A stretch of DNA of 64,000 bases from Lachnospiraceae bacterium. Its GTDB lineage: Bacteria > Bacillota > Clostridia > Lachnospirales > Lachnospiraceae. Each line of letters begins with the position of its first letter. Position 1 is the first letter of the stretch. The notes beneath the pieces are model-generated. The model did not search any database. It saw nothing but the letters and a program-made list of their open reading frames with translations, and was not told where the DNA came from. The position numbers and the translations under genes were made by a program. The stretch is taken from the NCBI GenBank assembly GCA_019421365.1, contig JAHZFJ010000024.1:4296-68295 (forward strand), read 5' to 3'. Positions 51,464 to 60,833 of this stretch are shown piece by piece.

Positions 51464-54274
51464 CTAGATTCGTCCCGTTTCCATGAATGCAGTACGGTCA
51501 TAGCGTCCTGTTAATAAATATGGTACTACATCATCCGCTTCTAACTTTTCTACTAAGTTTAATTTATGTACTAGTAAACTGTTTTCAGAATATGCACCAC
51601 CGATGATTGTATTGATTGGTAATTCTGCCCATGGGTCGTCTATGCTCGATTTCAGGTTCAAAGTCGCAAGTCCTGGTTCCCATGACTGATAATTATATTC
51701 ACACTGATTCATAAGTAAAGAGGCATTTTTAAAATGAGATATGCCCTCTTCATCTGGTTCACGATCAATATGGAAATAGAATCCGCCTCCAAATGTCTGC
51801 TTTCCTGCTGCAGGGAACTGATAAAGTGCTGCTGTTAAAGGACTGTTATATTCGCCTAATTTCATTGTTGCTTCTACAAGTTGTGTACCTCTTCTAGTTA
51901 CTCCTGCTGTAACCGTATCTCCATTTCTTCTGATTACAAACTCTGCGCCTAGTTTCTTTGGTATGCTTCCATTATCACGACCACATTGTACTGCCATCTC
52001 AGCACCTGGACCTCCGAGTACAAGTCCTACTGGATATAAACCAAGTGTTTTTCCATAAGTCGCATAAACTCCTAATATTGCTTCATAATAGTCATCTGCA
52101 AAGGTCGGATTGTTTACATGACAGACAGACAAAGTAACTACTGGCATAGAAAATGGTTTTAATGGTGGAGGTAATATCCTTGCTATTGCTGCTGGGTCAG
52201 TTAAGTAGCTGATATAAAGTCCTTCCTGATTATCCATAAGAGAAATCTTACCGAAGTTTGAAAGCTCGTCTTTTGCAATTCGAAAACTAGGTATATGTTT
52301 TTCCACAAATAAATTACGACCAACTTCATAACCTGTACGCACCGCAGGTGCAATTGTTCCATCTTGTATAGCACTTCCTATTAATTTTACAACCACTCCT
52401 TTTGCTTCTAATTCAGAGGCTAGAGACTGGTCTGGTCTATATCCAAGAGATAACACTACTGCATCTACAGATACTTTCTCTTCCTTATGATCTTCTGCAT
52501 TTTCTAACATGACACAGTCTTCATGAATCTCCTTTAACGCATATCCTAACTTATATTGTGCATTAGACTTAGCCAATCGCCCACAGACATCCGCTACATT
52601 CGTATGGTTAGCATTTGGAGCCACTTCCTTTTGCATGTCAATCAATACAACTTGATTTTCATTTGCACAAAGATATTCAGCTGTTTCAAGTCCCGTAAGC
52701 CCGGCGCCGATTACGGCTACTCTCTTACCATTTAGATCAGCCTCGCCTGCTAATACATCTTCTACTGTATATACTGTATCACCATGAACTCCTGGTATTT
52801 TATTAGGAATAATTGATGTTGAACCTGTGGCAACAATTACTGCATCTGGTTTGTAAGACATAATCATATCTGTAGTAGCCTCTGTATTTAACTTTACTTC
52901 TACTCCAAGTCGTTCAAACTCGTTCTGATAATATTCTGCTATCCACTGCATACGTTCTTTTAATGGTGGTTTCTTAGCAAGATTTACAGTTCCTCCAAGT
53001 TCCTTTTGACGATCGAGAAGAATTACTCTTACTCCGCGTAATGCAAGTGTCTGTGCTGCGCACATTCCTGCAGGGCCACCACCTACCACAACCGCAGTAT
53101 GTCCTTTCGTATCGCGAATTAAATCTCCAAATTTACGTTCCTTGGCAAGTCTTGGATTTAGTGAACATTCTGGTGGTAATCCGGCAGCATTATATTGATT
53201 CAAACTTTCAAAACAGCGTAGGCAAGATACACACCTGCGTATTTCTTTTTCTCTTCCTTCTTGTACTTTCTTACCCCATGCTTCGTCAGCAAGCCATGTC
53301 CGACCCATGGATACGAAGTCTTCTACTCCGTCTTCTAAGAACTTCTCTGCCACTGCAGGTTCTTTAATTGCAGAAACACCAATTACAGGGATATTGACAT
53401 GACTCTTAACGGCCATAATCATATCTCGTCTCCAGCCTTGTGGGAAAGAAATCGGTTCAACACTAGTAATTCCGGTTTCATATAATCCACAACTTACATC
53501 AATAAAATCAATACCTACTTCTTCTAAAGCCATAGCAATTTTAATACCGTCTTGAATATGGATATACTCCTCTGTTACTCCAGTATTCTCTAGAAATTCC
53601 TCTACACTAAGTCTTACGCCAATCGGAAAGTCAGATCCGCATTCCTTACGAATACCTTCAATAATTTCTTTGATCATTCTAAGACGATTTTCAAAACTTC
53701 CGCCATATTCATCTTCTCTTTTGTTGGTATAAGGAGATAAAAATTGTTGTAATAGATATCCATGTGCCGCGTGAAGTTCTACACCATCACATCCTGCTTT
53801 TTGTACTCTAACAGCACCCTCAATAAACTGTTGAATTAATTCTTTTACTTCTTCTGTTTTAAGTGCACGTGTTTCTTGTTTTAGATATTTACATGGGATT
53901 GCAGATGGTGCAACTACTGGCTGTCCACCAAGAAGAGCTGAAACTGTCTCACGTCCTGGATGATGTAATTGAATAAAAATCTTGCTACCATGTTTATGTA
54001 CTGCTTCCGCAAGTTTGGAAAGTGGCTCGATATGCCTATCTTTCGTAACGGATAATTGTCTCATAAGCCCTGCACCGTGCACATCATTTACTCGAGTAAT
54101 TTCTGGAATAATAAGTCCTGCACCGCCAATGGCTCTAGCTTCATAGAAAGCAATCATATCTTCCGAAGGTGTTCCATCAAGATTCGCAAGCCCACAACCC
54201 ATTGGAGACATAACCAAACGATTCTTAATGGTTACTGCTCCTATTTTCCCTGGTTCAAATATTTTCTTAAACAT
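51464..54274 (-). CDS. three-domain fusion: OYE/BaiCD-type flavin oxidoreductase, FAD/NAD domain, acetoacetate-decarboxylase-like domain
   Basis: The product has 936 residues behind AGGAGGAGAAA. Residues 1-340 are an OYE-type FMN TIM barrel (NRLVMSPMGCG, QLHHPGRE, HAAHGYLLQQFLSP). Cys348, Cys351, Cys354 and Cys370 form the Fe-S site. Residues 392-665 are a pyridine-nucleotide-disulfide domain (VVVGGGPAGMCAA, VAVIGAGLTGLETAE), as in 2-enoate reductases and BaiCD. Residues about 684-936 resemble acetoacetate decarboxylase: ILPPPLKP, YYEA, CGRDNGSIPKKLG, with the Lys-Lys pair (773-774) at the Schiff-base position. The usual enzyme ends near residue 660, so the last domain is an addition. It probably reduces an enone and handles a beta-keto acid. 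The PucR-type regulator is divergent. Confidence 0.85.
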   Translation of the reverse strand: MFKKIFEPGKIGAVTIKNRLVMSPMGCGLANLDGTPSEDMIAFYEARAIGGAGLIIPEITRVNDVHGAGLMRQLSVTKDRHIEPLSKLAEAVHKHGSKIFIQLHHPGRETVSALLGGQPVVAPSAIPCKYLKQETRALKTEEVKELIQQFIEGAVRVQKAGCDGVELHAAHGYLLQQFLSPYTNKREDEYGGSFENRLRMIKEIIEGIRKECGSDFPIGVRLSVEEFLENTGVTEEYIHIQDGIKIAMALEEVGIDFIDVSCGLYETGITSVEPISFPQGWRRDMIMAVKSHVNIPVIGVSAIKEPAVAEKFLEDGVEDFVSMGRTWLADEAWGKKVQEGREKEIRRCVSCLRCFESLNQYNAAGLPPECSLNPRLAKERKFGDLIRDTKGHTAVVVGGGPAGMCAAQTLALRGVRVILLDRQKELGGTVNLAKKPPLKERMQWIAEYYQNEFERLGVEVKLNTEATTDMIMSYKPDAVIVATGSTSIIPNKIPGVHGDTVYTVEDVLAGEADLNGKRVAVIGAGLTGLETAEYLCANENQVVLIDMQKEVAPNANHTNVADVCGRLAKSNAQYKLGYALKEIHEDCVMLENAEDHKEEKVSVDAVVLSLGYRPDQSLASELEAKGVVVKLIGSAIQDGTIAPAVRTGYEVGRNLFVEKHIPSFRIAKDELSNFGKISLMDNQEGLYISYLTDPAAIARILPPPLKPFSMPVVTLSVCHVNNPTFADDYYEAILGVYATYGKTLGLYPVGLVLGGPGAEMAVQCGRDNGSIPKKLGAEFVIRRNGDTVTAGVTRRGTQLVEATMKLGEYNSPLTAALYQFPAAGKQTFGGGFYFHIDREPDEEGISHFKNASLLMNQCEYNYQSWEPGLATLNLKSSIDDPWAELPINTIIGGAYSENSLLVHKLNLVEKLEADDVVPYLLTGRYDRTAFMETGRI

Positions 54275-54373
54275 TTTCTCCTCCTAATATCTACTGAATA
54301 ATCTTATGTTTTCATGTCCTTAGGATACATTGAAATTTGCAATCTCACAATGTGTACGATGTATGATAAAAAT

Positions 54374-54402
54374 TTGACAATTTGTTTACCGTGCACTATA
54401 GT
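54374..54402 (+). promoter_or_regulatory. promoter of the PucR-type gene
   Basis: TTGACA (54374-54379), a 17-bp spacer and TATAGT (54397-54402), 43 bp before the ATG. The divergent fusion gene must be read from the same 170-bp region. Confidence 0.7.
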
Positions 54403-54444
54403 AATATTATTACTACAATTTTTTATTAAGAATGAGGAAAATAT

Positions 54445-56043
54445 ATGACCTTTTCAAAATTAGTAGAATTACTGTCAAATGACTATGGGATAGACATTTT
54501 ATCCCAAGGAGAAGATTTAGAAATTCAAGATATTGCTTTGCTTGATAATAAGCATGATAAACTTAAGAGTACCCTTTATTTTGGTTATGTTAAACAATTA
54601 CAAGATGGGACTCCACTTCCATCGCAATGCGTCCTTGCACACACCAATAATTTCTCAATGCTCTTTCCAAATGAAGAAGATACTTATCTATTAAAAAATC
54701 CTACAGAAAAAATTGCTTTAGAAGAAAACCTTGCTTCAGTGGAAAACCTAGCTTTAGTTAAAGAAGATTCCTTATTTTCTCTATTTAACGAGGCAAAATC
54801 ATTAATAGAATCCACTTATAGTAAAGGAATTTTTGAGGAACTTACTGCCCTTGCAGACCAAACCAATAGCATTGAAGCTGTTTTAGATGCTGCATCGGTA
54901 CGATTAGGGAACTCTTTGTTGTTTTGCGATATGAATTTTAAAATTATTGCGAGTTCTAGCTCTATCCCCGTCCTTGACCCTCTCTGGAAAGAAAATATAA
55001 AACAAGGATATTGTTCTTATGAATTTATAAAAGAAGTAAAAGAACTGGATTCTATTAAGAATGCAGCTCCTACTACAGCCTCTGTAGAAGTTACCTGCTC
55101 GAGATCTCCCTACCGCAAGTTAAGTAGTAAAGTCTTTCACAATAGAATGCAAGTTGGATTTCTACTAATGATAGAAAGCGAGAACAAATTTCTACCCTAT
55201 CATTATGAAATGCTTAGTACGGTAAGCCATATTATTAGCTATACCATTGCTTACTATAGAGCGGATCTCTTTGAGGAAAGCAGTCTGTATCAGCAATTAT
55301 TATATGACCTACTAATTGGAACGCCTTCTAAGGATCTTCAACCTAAGCTTACAGAACTTCATTTTCCAGCTAATATGTTGGTACTGTTTATTCGTCCTAC
55401 TAGATTTCTAGGACGTGAATACTTAAAAAGCTTTGTAAATATAAGTTTGAAGATGCAGATCCCAGGTGCCCATGTTACATATCATAAAAATGGAATAGTT
55501 GCAATGATTCCATTAAAAGAACATATAGAAACAGAATATGAACTGTACCAAACATTAAAAGCCTTCACAGAACAGGAACATGTACGGATAGGAATCAGTA
55601 ATTCTTTCTCTAATATAGAGTGTTTCGCCAGTCATTACGAACAAGCTTATGTAGCTCTAGAACTGGGACAGAAATTAAACCCCGATGAATCCATATGCCG
55701 TTATCTTGATTATCAAGTCTTTGATTTATTTTCAGAAGTAAAGACTCCTGATTTATTAGGACGGTTCTGTCATCCCGCCTTAGTGTTACTAAGGCAATAT
55801 GATCATCAAAATAATACGCAGCTATATGAGACATTATGTATTTACTTAGACAAGGGATGCAGTATTAAACTAACTTCGGAAAGTCTTTATATTCATCGAA
55901 ATTCTCTAGTCTATCGTCTTAATCGTATTATAGAGCTATGTAATCTTAACCTTGAAGATGTAAATACACTCTTCTTACTTCGCCTTTCTTTTCTTATTGA
56001 TCGATATAATGGATTAAATGAGCTTAAAACTAATAACAAGTAA
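54445..56043 (+). CDS. PucR-family transcriptional regulator
   Basis: The product has 532 residues, longer than most CdaR proteins. It has an N-terminal domain of about 280 residues without clear motif, a GGDEF-like middle domain (about 285-450; VRIGISNSF and a YEQAYVALELG helix) and a PucR C-terminal helix-turn-helix (SLYIHRNSLVYRLNRI near 483). PucR proteins often respond to purines or carboxylic acids. Divergent position suggests it controls the OYE-decarboxylase fusion. RBS GAGGAAAATAT precedes ATG. Confidence 0.85.
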   Translation: MTFSKLVELLSNDYGIDILSQGEDLEIQDIALLDNKHDKLKSTLYFGYVKQLQDGTPLPSQCVLAHTNNFSMLFPNEEDTYLLKNPTEKIALEENLASVENLALVKEDSLFSLFNEAKSLIESTYSKGIFEELTALADQTNSIEAVLDAASVRLGNSLLFCDMNFKIIASSSSIPVLDPLWKENIKQGYCSYEFIKEVKELDSIKNAAPTTASVEVTCSRSPYRKLSSKVFHNRMQVGFLLMIESENKFLPYHYEMLSTVSHIISYTIAYYRADLFEESSLYQQLLYDLLIGTPSKDLQPKLTELHFPANMLVLFIRPTRFLGREYLKSFVNISLKMQIPGAHVTYHKNGIVAMIPLKEHIETEYELYQTLKAFTEQEHVRIGISNSFSNIECFASHYEQAYVALELGQKLNPDESICRYLDYQVFDLFSEVKTPDLLGRFCHPALVLLRQYDHQNNTQLYETLCIYLDKGCSIKLTSESLYIHRNSLVYRLNRIIELCNLNLEDVNTLFLLRLSFLIDRYNGLNELKTNNK

Positions 56044-56167
56044 ATATGCTCTTAGGTGGAGTTTATCTGGTCATAACGGAGTTGTTTTAGAAAATTTGTT
56101 TGCAGATTTTAATAAGCCTAATACAAAGGAAGTATTTACATATTAAATAATTTGTGTTAATCTGGAT

Positions 56168-56208
56168 ATTCATAATTATCCAAAATTGGATAGTTATGGA
56201 TTTTTTTT
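56168..56208 (+). terminator. terminator of the PucR-type gene
   Basis: ATTCATAATTATCC pairs with GGATAGTTATGGAT (one mismatch and one G-U) around AAAATT and is followed by eight T. It lies about 130 bp after the stop. Confidence 0.85.
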
Positions 56209-56284
56209 GATAAACACAAAAGCAGGCATTTTATATTGATTGAATTAATTGCCTAAAATTACGTAAGGAGAAAGGAGATAAAAG

Positions 56285-56719
56285 ATGGATAAACAAGTTT
56301 TAGCAGATTTATTTCAAAAAATTTCTGAAGTAACAAAAGTTATGGATGTAGGTTACCATCATATTGTAGAAGGACACTTAAGCCCTGTTTATAAAACACA
56401 AACTGATATTTTAGGAATTGAAAAATGGATAACTGTACATAGCCAAAACCCTGTCTATGTAAAAGACACCTATATATTAAAAGAAATTATAGAGAAAAAG
56501 CAACCAGTCGAAATCTATGATATCGATAATGATAGTAGATCAGCTGATGCTTTTTTTCTTTTTGGACTAAAGAGCATTATGATAATTCCTGTAGTCAGAG
56601 ATGATGAAGTGAAAGCAATCATTTGCATTGCATCTATTGGTGCACTTCACCAGTTTACAGATGAAGAGATGAATATCTGCTGTGACATAGCAGATGAATA
56701 TCTGCAAGGACAATATTAA
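56285..56719 (+). CDS. GAF-domain protein
   Basis: The product has 144 residues, essentially one GAF domain: IEKWITVHSQNPVYVKDT, YDIDNDSRSADAFFLFGLKSIM in two parts (YDIDNDSRSADAF, LFGLKSIMIIPV) and VKAIICIASIGALHQFTDEEMNI at the end. GAF domains bind small ligands or sense redox. There is no output domain, so it may be a subunit or a sensor for the enzyme encoded next, whose gene starts 15 bp downstream. RBS AAAGGAGATAAAAG is strong. Confidence 0.8.
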   Translation: MDKQVLADLFQKISEVTKVMDVGYHHIVEGHLSPVYKTQTDILGIEKWITVHSQNPVYVKDTYILKEIIEKKQPVEIYDIDNDSRSADAFFLFGLKSIMIIPVVRDDEVKAIICIASIGALHQFTDEEMNICCDIADEYLQGQY

Positions 56720-56734
56720 TTTAAGGAGCAAAAG

Positions 56735-58360
56735 ATGAGATTTGCAAACGCAATATTAGAGTATATAAAATCTGCAAATGTTGACTATTTATTTGGCATT
56801 CCAGCAGGTACAATCAGCCCTCTAGTGGATGCCTTAAACGATGTGGATATAACTCCAATCGTTTTTAAAAATGAGGGCGGAGCTGCTTATTCTGCAGCCA
56901 GATATGCAAGCGTAAGTGGTAAAATGGCTTTATTAATGGGAGCCGGTGGTGTTGGTGTCAATAATATGCTTAACGGTATTGCTGATGCATATAGAGCTAA
57001 AGCACCCGTTTTAGTAATTACAGGTTATGTGCATAGATGGCAGATTGGTAAAGGTGCAATACAAGAATTAAATACAGAAGACATCCTAAAACCGGTCACC
57101 AAATACAGTAAAACAATTCTAAAAGAAGAAGATGTAATGACAGAACTTGTTTATGCAATTAAATTGGCTAATACCGTTCCCAAAGGACCTGTACATCTTT
57201 CTATTCCAATTGACATCCAACTAAATCAGTTTAAAGGTGAATTACCTGTATATGAACCTGTAATTCCTACGGAAAAAGAATATACTCCAATTCCTAAAGA
57301 AGCTTATGAAATTATTGATAATGCCAAAAAAGGGGTAATTTTAGTAGGTAAAGGTGCAAGAGGATTTTCCGATTCTATTATGAATTTGAGTATGCATCTA
57401 CAATGGCCAATTGTAACCACTCCAGAAGGTAAAGGCGTTATTCCAGCCGAATTTAACTTTAATCTTGGAAACTATGGTTTTGCAAGTACAGAAGCTGCTA
57501 ATGCATATGTCACTAATCCAAATACAGATTGCTTATTAGTAGTTGGATCTAGTTTGGGTGAAAATGCAACTAGTAATTTTAGTCAAGCATTAGTAGAAGG
57601 GAAAAAAGTTATTCATATAGACTTTGACGCAAGAGAATTAGGTAAAGTTTATACAACAGATGTTACTATCTGTATGGATTTGAAATACGCATTACTTCAT
57701 CTTATTAAGAATACAAAAGCTGTAGGGGATATTGGTTTTGTGAAACCTGTCATTAATCAACCAATACCAAAAACCAATACAGGACTAAGCTTAAAAGAAT
57801 TCATGGAAAAACTACCGGAATATATGCCAAAAGATACTTACTATATGTCAGATATGGGTGAATTCATGAACTTTCTATTTAAATATCTTCATATACCTGC
57901 AGAAGGTGATTTTGAAACCAATCTAAATTATGCCGCCATGGGTTGTGCTATCGGTGGAGCAGTTGGTGTTCATGTTGCTAACACTGGTAAAACAGTAGCT
58001 GTTATCGCAGGAGATGGGGACTTCTTTATGAATGGTATGGAAATATTAACAGCACAAGAATTTCACTATCCTATCGTATATTTTATTGTTAATAACGCCA
58101 TGCTAGGATTTGTTGACCATGGACATCAATTCCTATTTAACAGGGTTGTAACTGAATTTAAACAAAAAAGAATTAGCATAGCAAATATGCTTGCACCATG
58201 TGGCATTAGAACAATGGAAATCAATGATATTAATCAAATGTCTGGCATTACAGAATTATTAAAAGATTTAGATGGACCAGCTGTTATCGAATTAATTACT
58301 GATGGAAGTGAAGCATCACCTAATGGTGATAGATTAAAAGCATTATCAAAACTCAACTAA
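56735..58360 (+). CDS. thiamine-diphosphate-dependent enzyme, acetolactate-synthase-like
   Basis: The product has 541 residues with the three-domain POX/ALS layout. Activating Glu47 is in FKNEGGAAY. The middle domain carries VILVGKGARG. The ThDP motif starts GDGDFFMNG and ends FIVNNAMLG. Enzymes of this fold condense or cleave 2-keto acids and diketones. It lacks the strict ALS motifs and has no small regulatory subunit, so acetolactate synthesis is not assured. It is enclosed by the GAF and SDR genes with 15 and 12 bp gaps. A condensation followed by ketone reduction is a plausible joint role. Confidence 0.85.
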   Translation: MRFANAILEYIKSANVDYLFGIPAGTISPLVDALNDVDITPIVFKNEGGAAYSAARYASVSGKMALLMGAGGVGVNNMLNGIADAYRAKAPVLVITGYVHRWQIGKGAIQELNTEDILKPVTKYSKTILKEEDVMTELVYAIKLANTVPKGPVHLSIPIDIQLNQFKGELPVYEPVIPTEKEYTPIPKEAYEIIDNAKKGVILVGKGARGFSDSIMNLSMHLQWPIVTTPEGKGVIPAEFNFNLGNYGFASTEAANAYVTNPNTDCLLVVGSSLGENATSNFSQALVEGKKVIHIDFDARELGKVYTTDVTICMDLKYALLHLIKNTKAVGDIGFVKPVINQPIPKTNTGLSLKEFMEKLPEYMPKDTYYMSDMGEFMNFLFKYLHIPAEGDFETNLNYAAMGCAIGGAVGVHVANTGKTVAVIAGDGDFFMNGMEILTAQEFHYPIVYFIVNNAMLGFVDHGHQFLFNRVVTEFKQKRISIANMLAPCGIRTMEINDINQMSGITELLKDLDGPAVIELITDGSEASPNGDRLKALSKLN

Positions 58361-58372
58361 AGGAGTAAAGTC

Positions 58373-59110
58373 ATGTTAGAAGGAAAAATAGCATTAGTAA
58401 CAGGAGCATCAAGAGGTATTGGAAAAGCAATCGCACTGAAATTAGCACAAGAAGGCGCAGACGTTTTGGTTAACTATGTCAATAATGAAGCTGCAGCTAA
58501 TAAAGTAGTAGAAGAAATAACTGGACTTGGAAGAAAAGCTTATGCATTTAAATGTGATATTGCCAAAAAAGATGAGTTAGAACAAATGGTACAATTTATA
58601 ATCAATAAATTTGGTAAAATTGATATCCTTATCAATAATGCTGGTATCGTTAAATACGGAACAATCACAGATATGAACCCTGCAGATTGGAATGATGTAG
58701 TTAATACCAATTTATCTGGTCTATTTAATTTGTGTCAATTAGTTACTCCTCATATGATTAAACAAAACTACGGAAAAATTGTTAATATAAGCTCTCTTTC
58801 CGCTATAAAAAATCTTCCTGCTTCTTACGCATATTCAGCTACAAAATCAGGTGTTTCCGCATTTACACGTGTATTAAGTACAGAATTAATTGGTAATAAC
58901 ATTAGCGTAAATGCAATTGCACCAGGAGTTATAAAAACAGATATGTTGGAATCTTTAGGAGATGCAAAAGATTTTTATGAACAAGCAATACCAGCAAAGA
59001 GATTCTGTGAGGCAAGTGAAGTTGCTGAATTAGCATACTTCTTATGCCAAGATATTTCAAGATATATTGTTGGACAGACTATTGTTATTGATGGCGGATT
59101 ATCTTTATAG
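58373..59110 (+). CDS. SDR-family reductase, FabG-like
   Basis: The product has 245 residues. TGASRGIGKA (10-19), NNAG, catalytic Ser in NISSLSA, YSATKSG and the ending GQTIVIDGGLSL are typical of FabG-like proteins. The lack of an acyl-carrier gene nearby and the tight link to the ThDP gene suggest a small-molecule ketone substrate. RBS AAAGGAGTAAAG. It is the last gene of the GAF-ThDP-SDR operon. No hairpin terminator follows directly. Confidence 0.88.
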   Translation: MLEGKIALVTGASRGIGKAIALKLAQEGADVLVNYVNNEAAANKVVEEITGLGRKAYAFKCDIAKKDELEQMVQFIINKFGKIDILINNAGIVKYGTITDMNPADWNDVVNTNLSGLFNLCQLVTPHMIKQNYGKIVNISSLSAIKNLPASYAYSATKSGVSAFTRVLSTELIGNNISVNAIAPGVIKTDMLESLGDAKDFYEQAIPAKRFCEASEVAELAYFLCQDISRYIVGQTIVIDGGLSL

Positions 59111-59339
59111 TCCCAAACTATATTACATAATATTACTTTCTTGGAAAATAGTGCATTTTTTATTTGACTTTAAATTAATATAGTGTATAATCAAACTAGA
59201 CAAAAAAAGACATTTTTCAACATATTTGATTCTTAACAAATGATAAGCTGACACAAATGTTAAAAAAAAAAGTTTCATAAATTTTAGAATTTAGTATAAA
59301 GATTATAACATTATTGCAGTTACATGGAGGAATCATAAG
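59111..59339. promoter_or_regulatory. promoter and leader 5' part of the MCP gene
   Basis: TTGACT (59164-59169), a 16-bp spacer and TATAAT (59186-59191) form a good promoter about 150 bp before the riboswitch. The sequence between is AT-rich. A second promoter nearer to the aptamer (TATAAA or TATAAC around 59296-59308) cannot be excluded. Confidence 0.55.
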
Positions 59340-59468
59340 TAAACTTAAAAGGCAAATCTATTGAAAAATAGAGACGCAAAGCTACGAGTCTAAGGGGGTA
59401 CCTATGACAGTCGGGTCGCTGTAGTTCACGCAGCCGTTAGTGATAAATAACTACTGCTGCTATTTTTT
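59340..59468 (+). promoter_or_regulatory. cyclic di-GMP-I (GEMM) riboswitch with terminator
   Basis: The aptamer core reads GGCAAATCTATTGAAAAATA in its first half, with a GAAA tetraloop on stem CTATT/AATAG. GACGCAAAGCTACGAGTCTAAG follows in pieces ACGCAAAGCTAC and GAGTCTAAG. The P3 strand carries GACAGTCGGGTCGCTGTA. P1 pairs TAAACT (59340-59345) with AGTTCA (59423-59428). Directly after it GCAGCCGTTAGT pairs with ACTACTGCTGC and ends in seven T (59462-59468), an intrinsic terminator. The sequence pattern is that of the GEMM/c-di-GMP-I class, which often precedes motility and chemoreceptor genes. Confidence 0.9.
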
Positions 59469-59503
59469 TGCTAAAATTACTTATAAAGTAGGAGGTACTG
59501 CAA

Positions 59504-60754
59504 TTGAAAATTTCAAAATTGAAAAAAGAAGATTCTACAGCCAGTATAATTATATCTGAACTTTTAGTTATGCTCGTGGGATTTGTAATTTTTTCCGTTG
59601 GAGTAGGATTTAAAGCAAAATCCGTTATTCTAAATAATGCAAAAGACGCTTCAATGGGTGGTTTCATTGTATTTATGGTAGTATTTTGTCTTATTATATT
59701 AGTCGTATGTGCAGTTGGTTTATTTTTTATTTTACCATCTAAACTAGCATCAACAAATAATAATGAAGATCACTCTATAAAAACACATGAACATGCCAAC
59801 ACAGCCAGCCATAAAAAAATTGATAACTTCATGAACACTCTACGTGAATCAGTAGATATCGTGACATTCTCTGCGAGTGAGATAAAACGATCCTCAGAAG
59901 ATATGAGTGACGTCTCATCAAGAGTTACACAATCAATATCACAACTAGCTGAAGGTTCCACACAACAAGCAGAATCCATAGAAACTGGTAGCTTGAGAAT
60001 TAACAGCATCACTGAAATGATTATGTGCATTGGTGAAGACATGACTGCTTCTGATAGAATTGCAGAAGATGCAATTATAGCAATGTCTAGCGTAAAAGAG
60101 TCCATTCATTATCAAGAAGAGAAGATGGCTGAAAATAAAATAATTACAGCAGAGATGAGAGAAGCTATATCTGAATTAATGGATAAATCCAAAGAAATTG
60201 GTAAGATTTTAGAGGTTATTAAAGGAGTTGCACAGCAAACAAACCTTTTAGCATTAAATGCTGCAATTGAAGCTGCTAGAGCTGGTGAACATGGTAGAGG
60301 TTTTGCAGTTGTTTCTGATGAAATTCGTAAATTAGCAGAACAATCAAGCGAATCTAGCAAGCAGATTACTGAAATCATAAACGATGTACAAAATGGTATT
60401 GAAAATACAGTAATGCAAATTAAGAGAGCTGACACCTTATCTACGGAACAGGAAAAAGCGTTGGATTCTACAGTAGTTGCAATTGGAGATATTTCTGATA
60501 AAGTTGTTTCAATAGCTGGTAAAGTAAAAGCTGTTTCAGATGCAACCACTAGTTTAACAGTGGATGCAAAAGAAGCTGAAGATATGATTTCTACAATAGC
60601 AAGTATTTCTGAGGAAACAGCAGCAGGAACACAAGAGGCAGCCTCATCTGTTGAGGAACAGGACTCACTCATCCAGTTGGTTACAGAATGCTCGAATGAA
60701 ATGTTTTCCATTGCAGATAGTCTCAAAAAAGAAATTGAAAGTTTTATAATTTAA
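59504..60754 (+). CDS. methyl-accepting chemotaxis protein, short form
   Basis: The product has 416 residues from TTG 59504, eight bases after GTAGGAGGTACTG; no ATG fits better. Two membrane helices (about 17-38 and 55-78) flank a very short outside loop, so there is no external sensor domain. The coiled-coil signalling part has the conserved tip QQTNLLALNAAIEAARAGE and EIRKLAEQS. No classical HAMP domain is apparent. It would pass an internal or membrane signal to CheA. It is directly controlled by the c-di-GMP riboswitch. Confidence 0.9.
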   Translation: MKISKLKKEDSTASIIISELLVMLVGFVIFSVGVGFKAKSVILNNAKDASMGGFIVFMVVFCLIILVVCAVGLFFILPSKLASTNNNEDHSIKTHEHANTASHKKIDNFMNTLRESVDIVTFSASEIKRSSEDMSDVSSRVTQSISQLAEGSTQQAESIETGSLRINSITEMIMCIGEDMTASDRIAEDAIIAMSSVKESIHYQEEKMAENKIITAEMREAISELMDKSKEIGKILEVIKGVAQQTNLLALNAAIEAARAGEHGRGFAVVSDEIRKLAEQSSESSKQITEIINDVQNGIENTVMQIKRADTLSTEQEKALDSTVVAIGDISDKVVSIAGKVKAVSDATTSLTVDAKEAEDMISTIASISEETAAGTQEAASSVEEQDSLIQLVTECSNEMFSIADSLKKEIESFII

Positions 60755-60833
60755 TAAATATAAATATAGGTTATTTAGAATGTCTTGGAATTAATAATCC
60801 ATTTCAAATAAAACATAATTAGGAGGATATTAT

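Noticed and set aside
59296..59308. second MCP promoter close to the riboswitch
   Set aside because: TATAAA/TATAAC boxes occur but no acceptable -35 at 16-18 bp, so only the upstream promoter is listed.
60112..60726. 204-codon minus-strand ORF opposite the MCP gene
   Set aside because: It is the antisense shadow of a repetitive coiled coil (Ser/Ala/Ile-rich), with no ribosome site and a clear sense gene.
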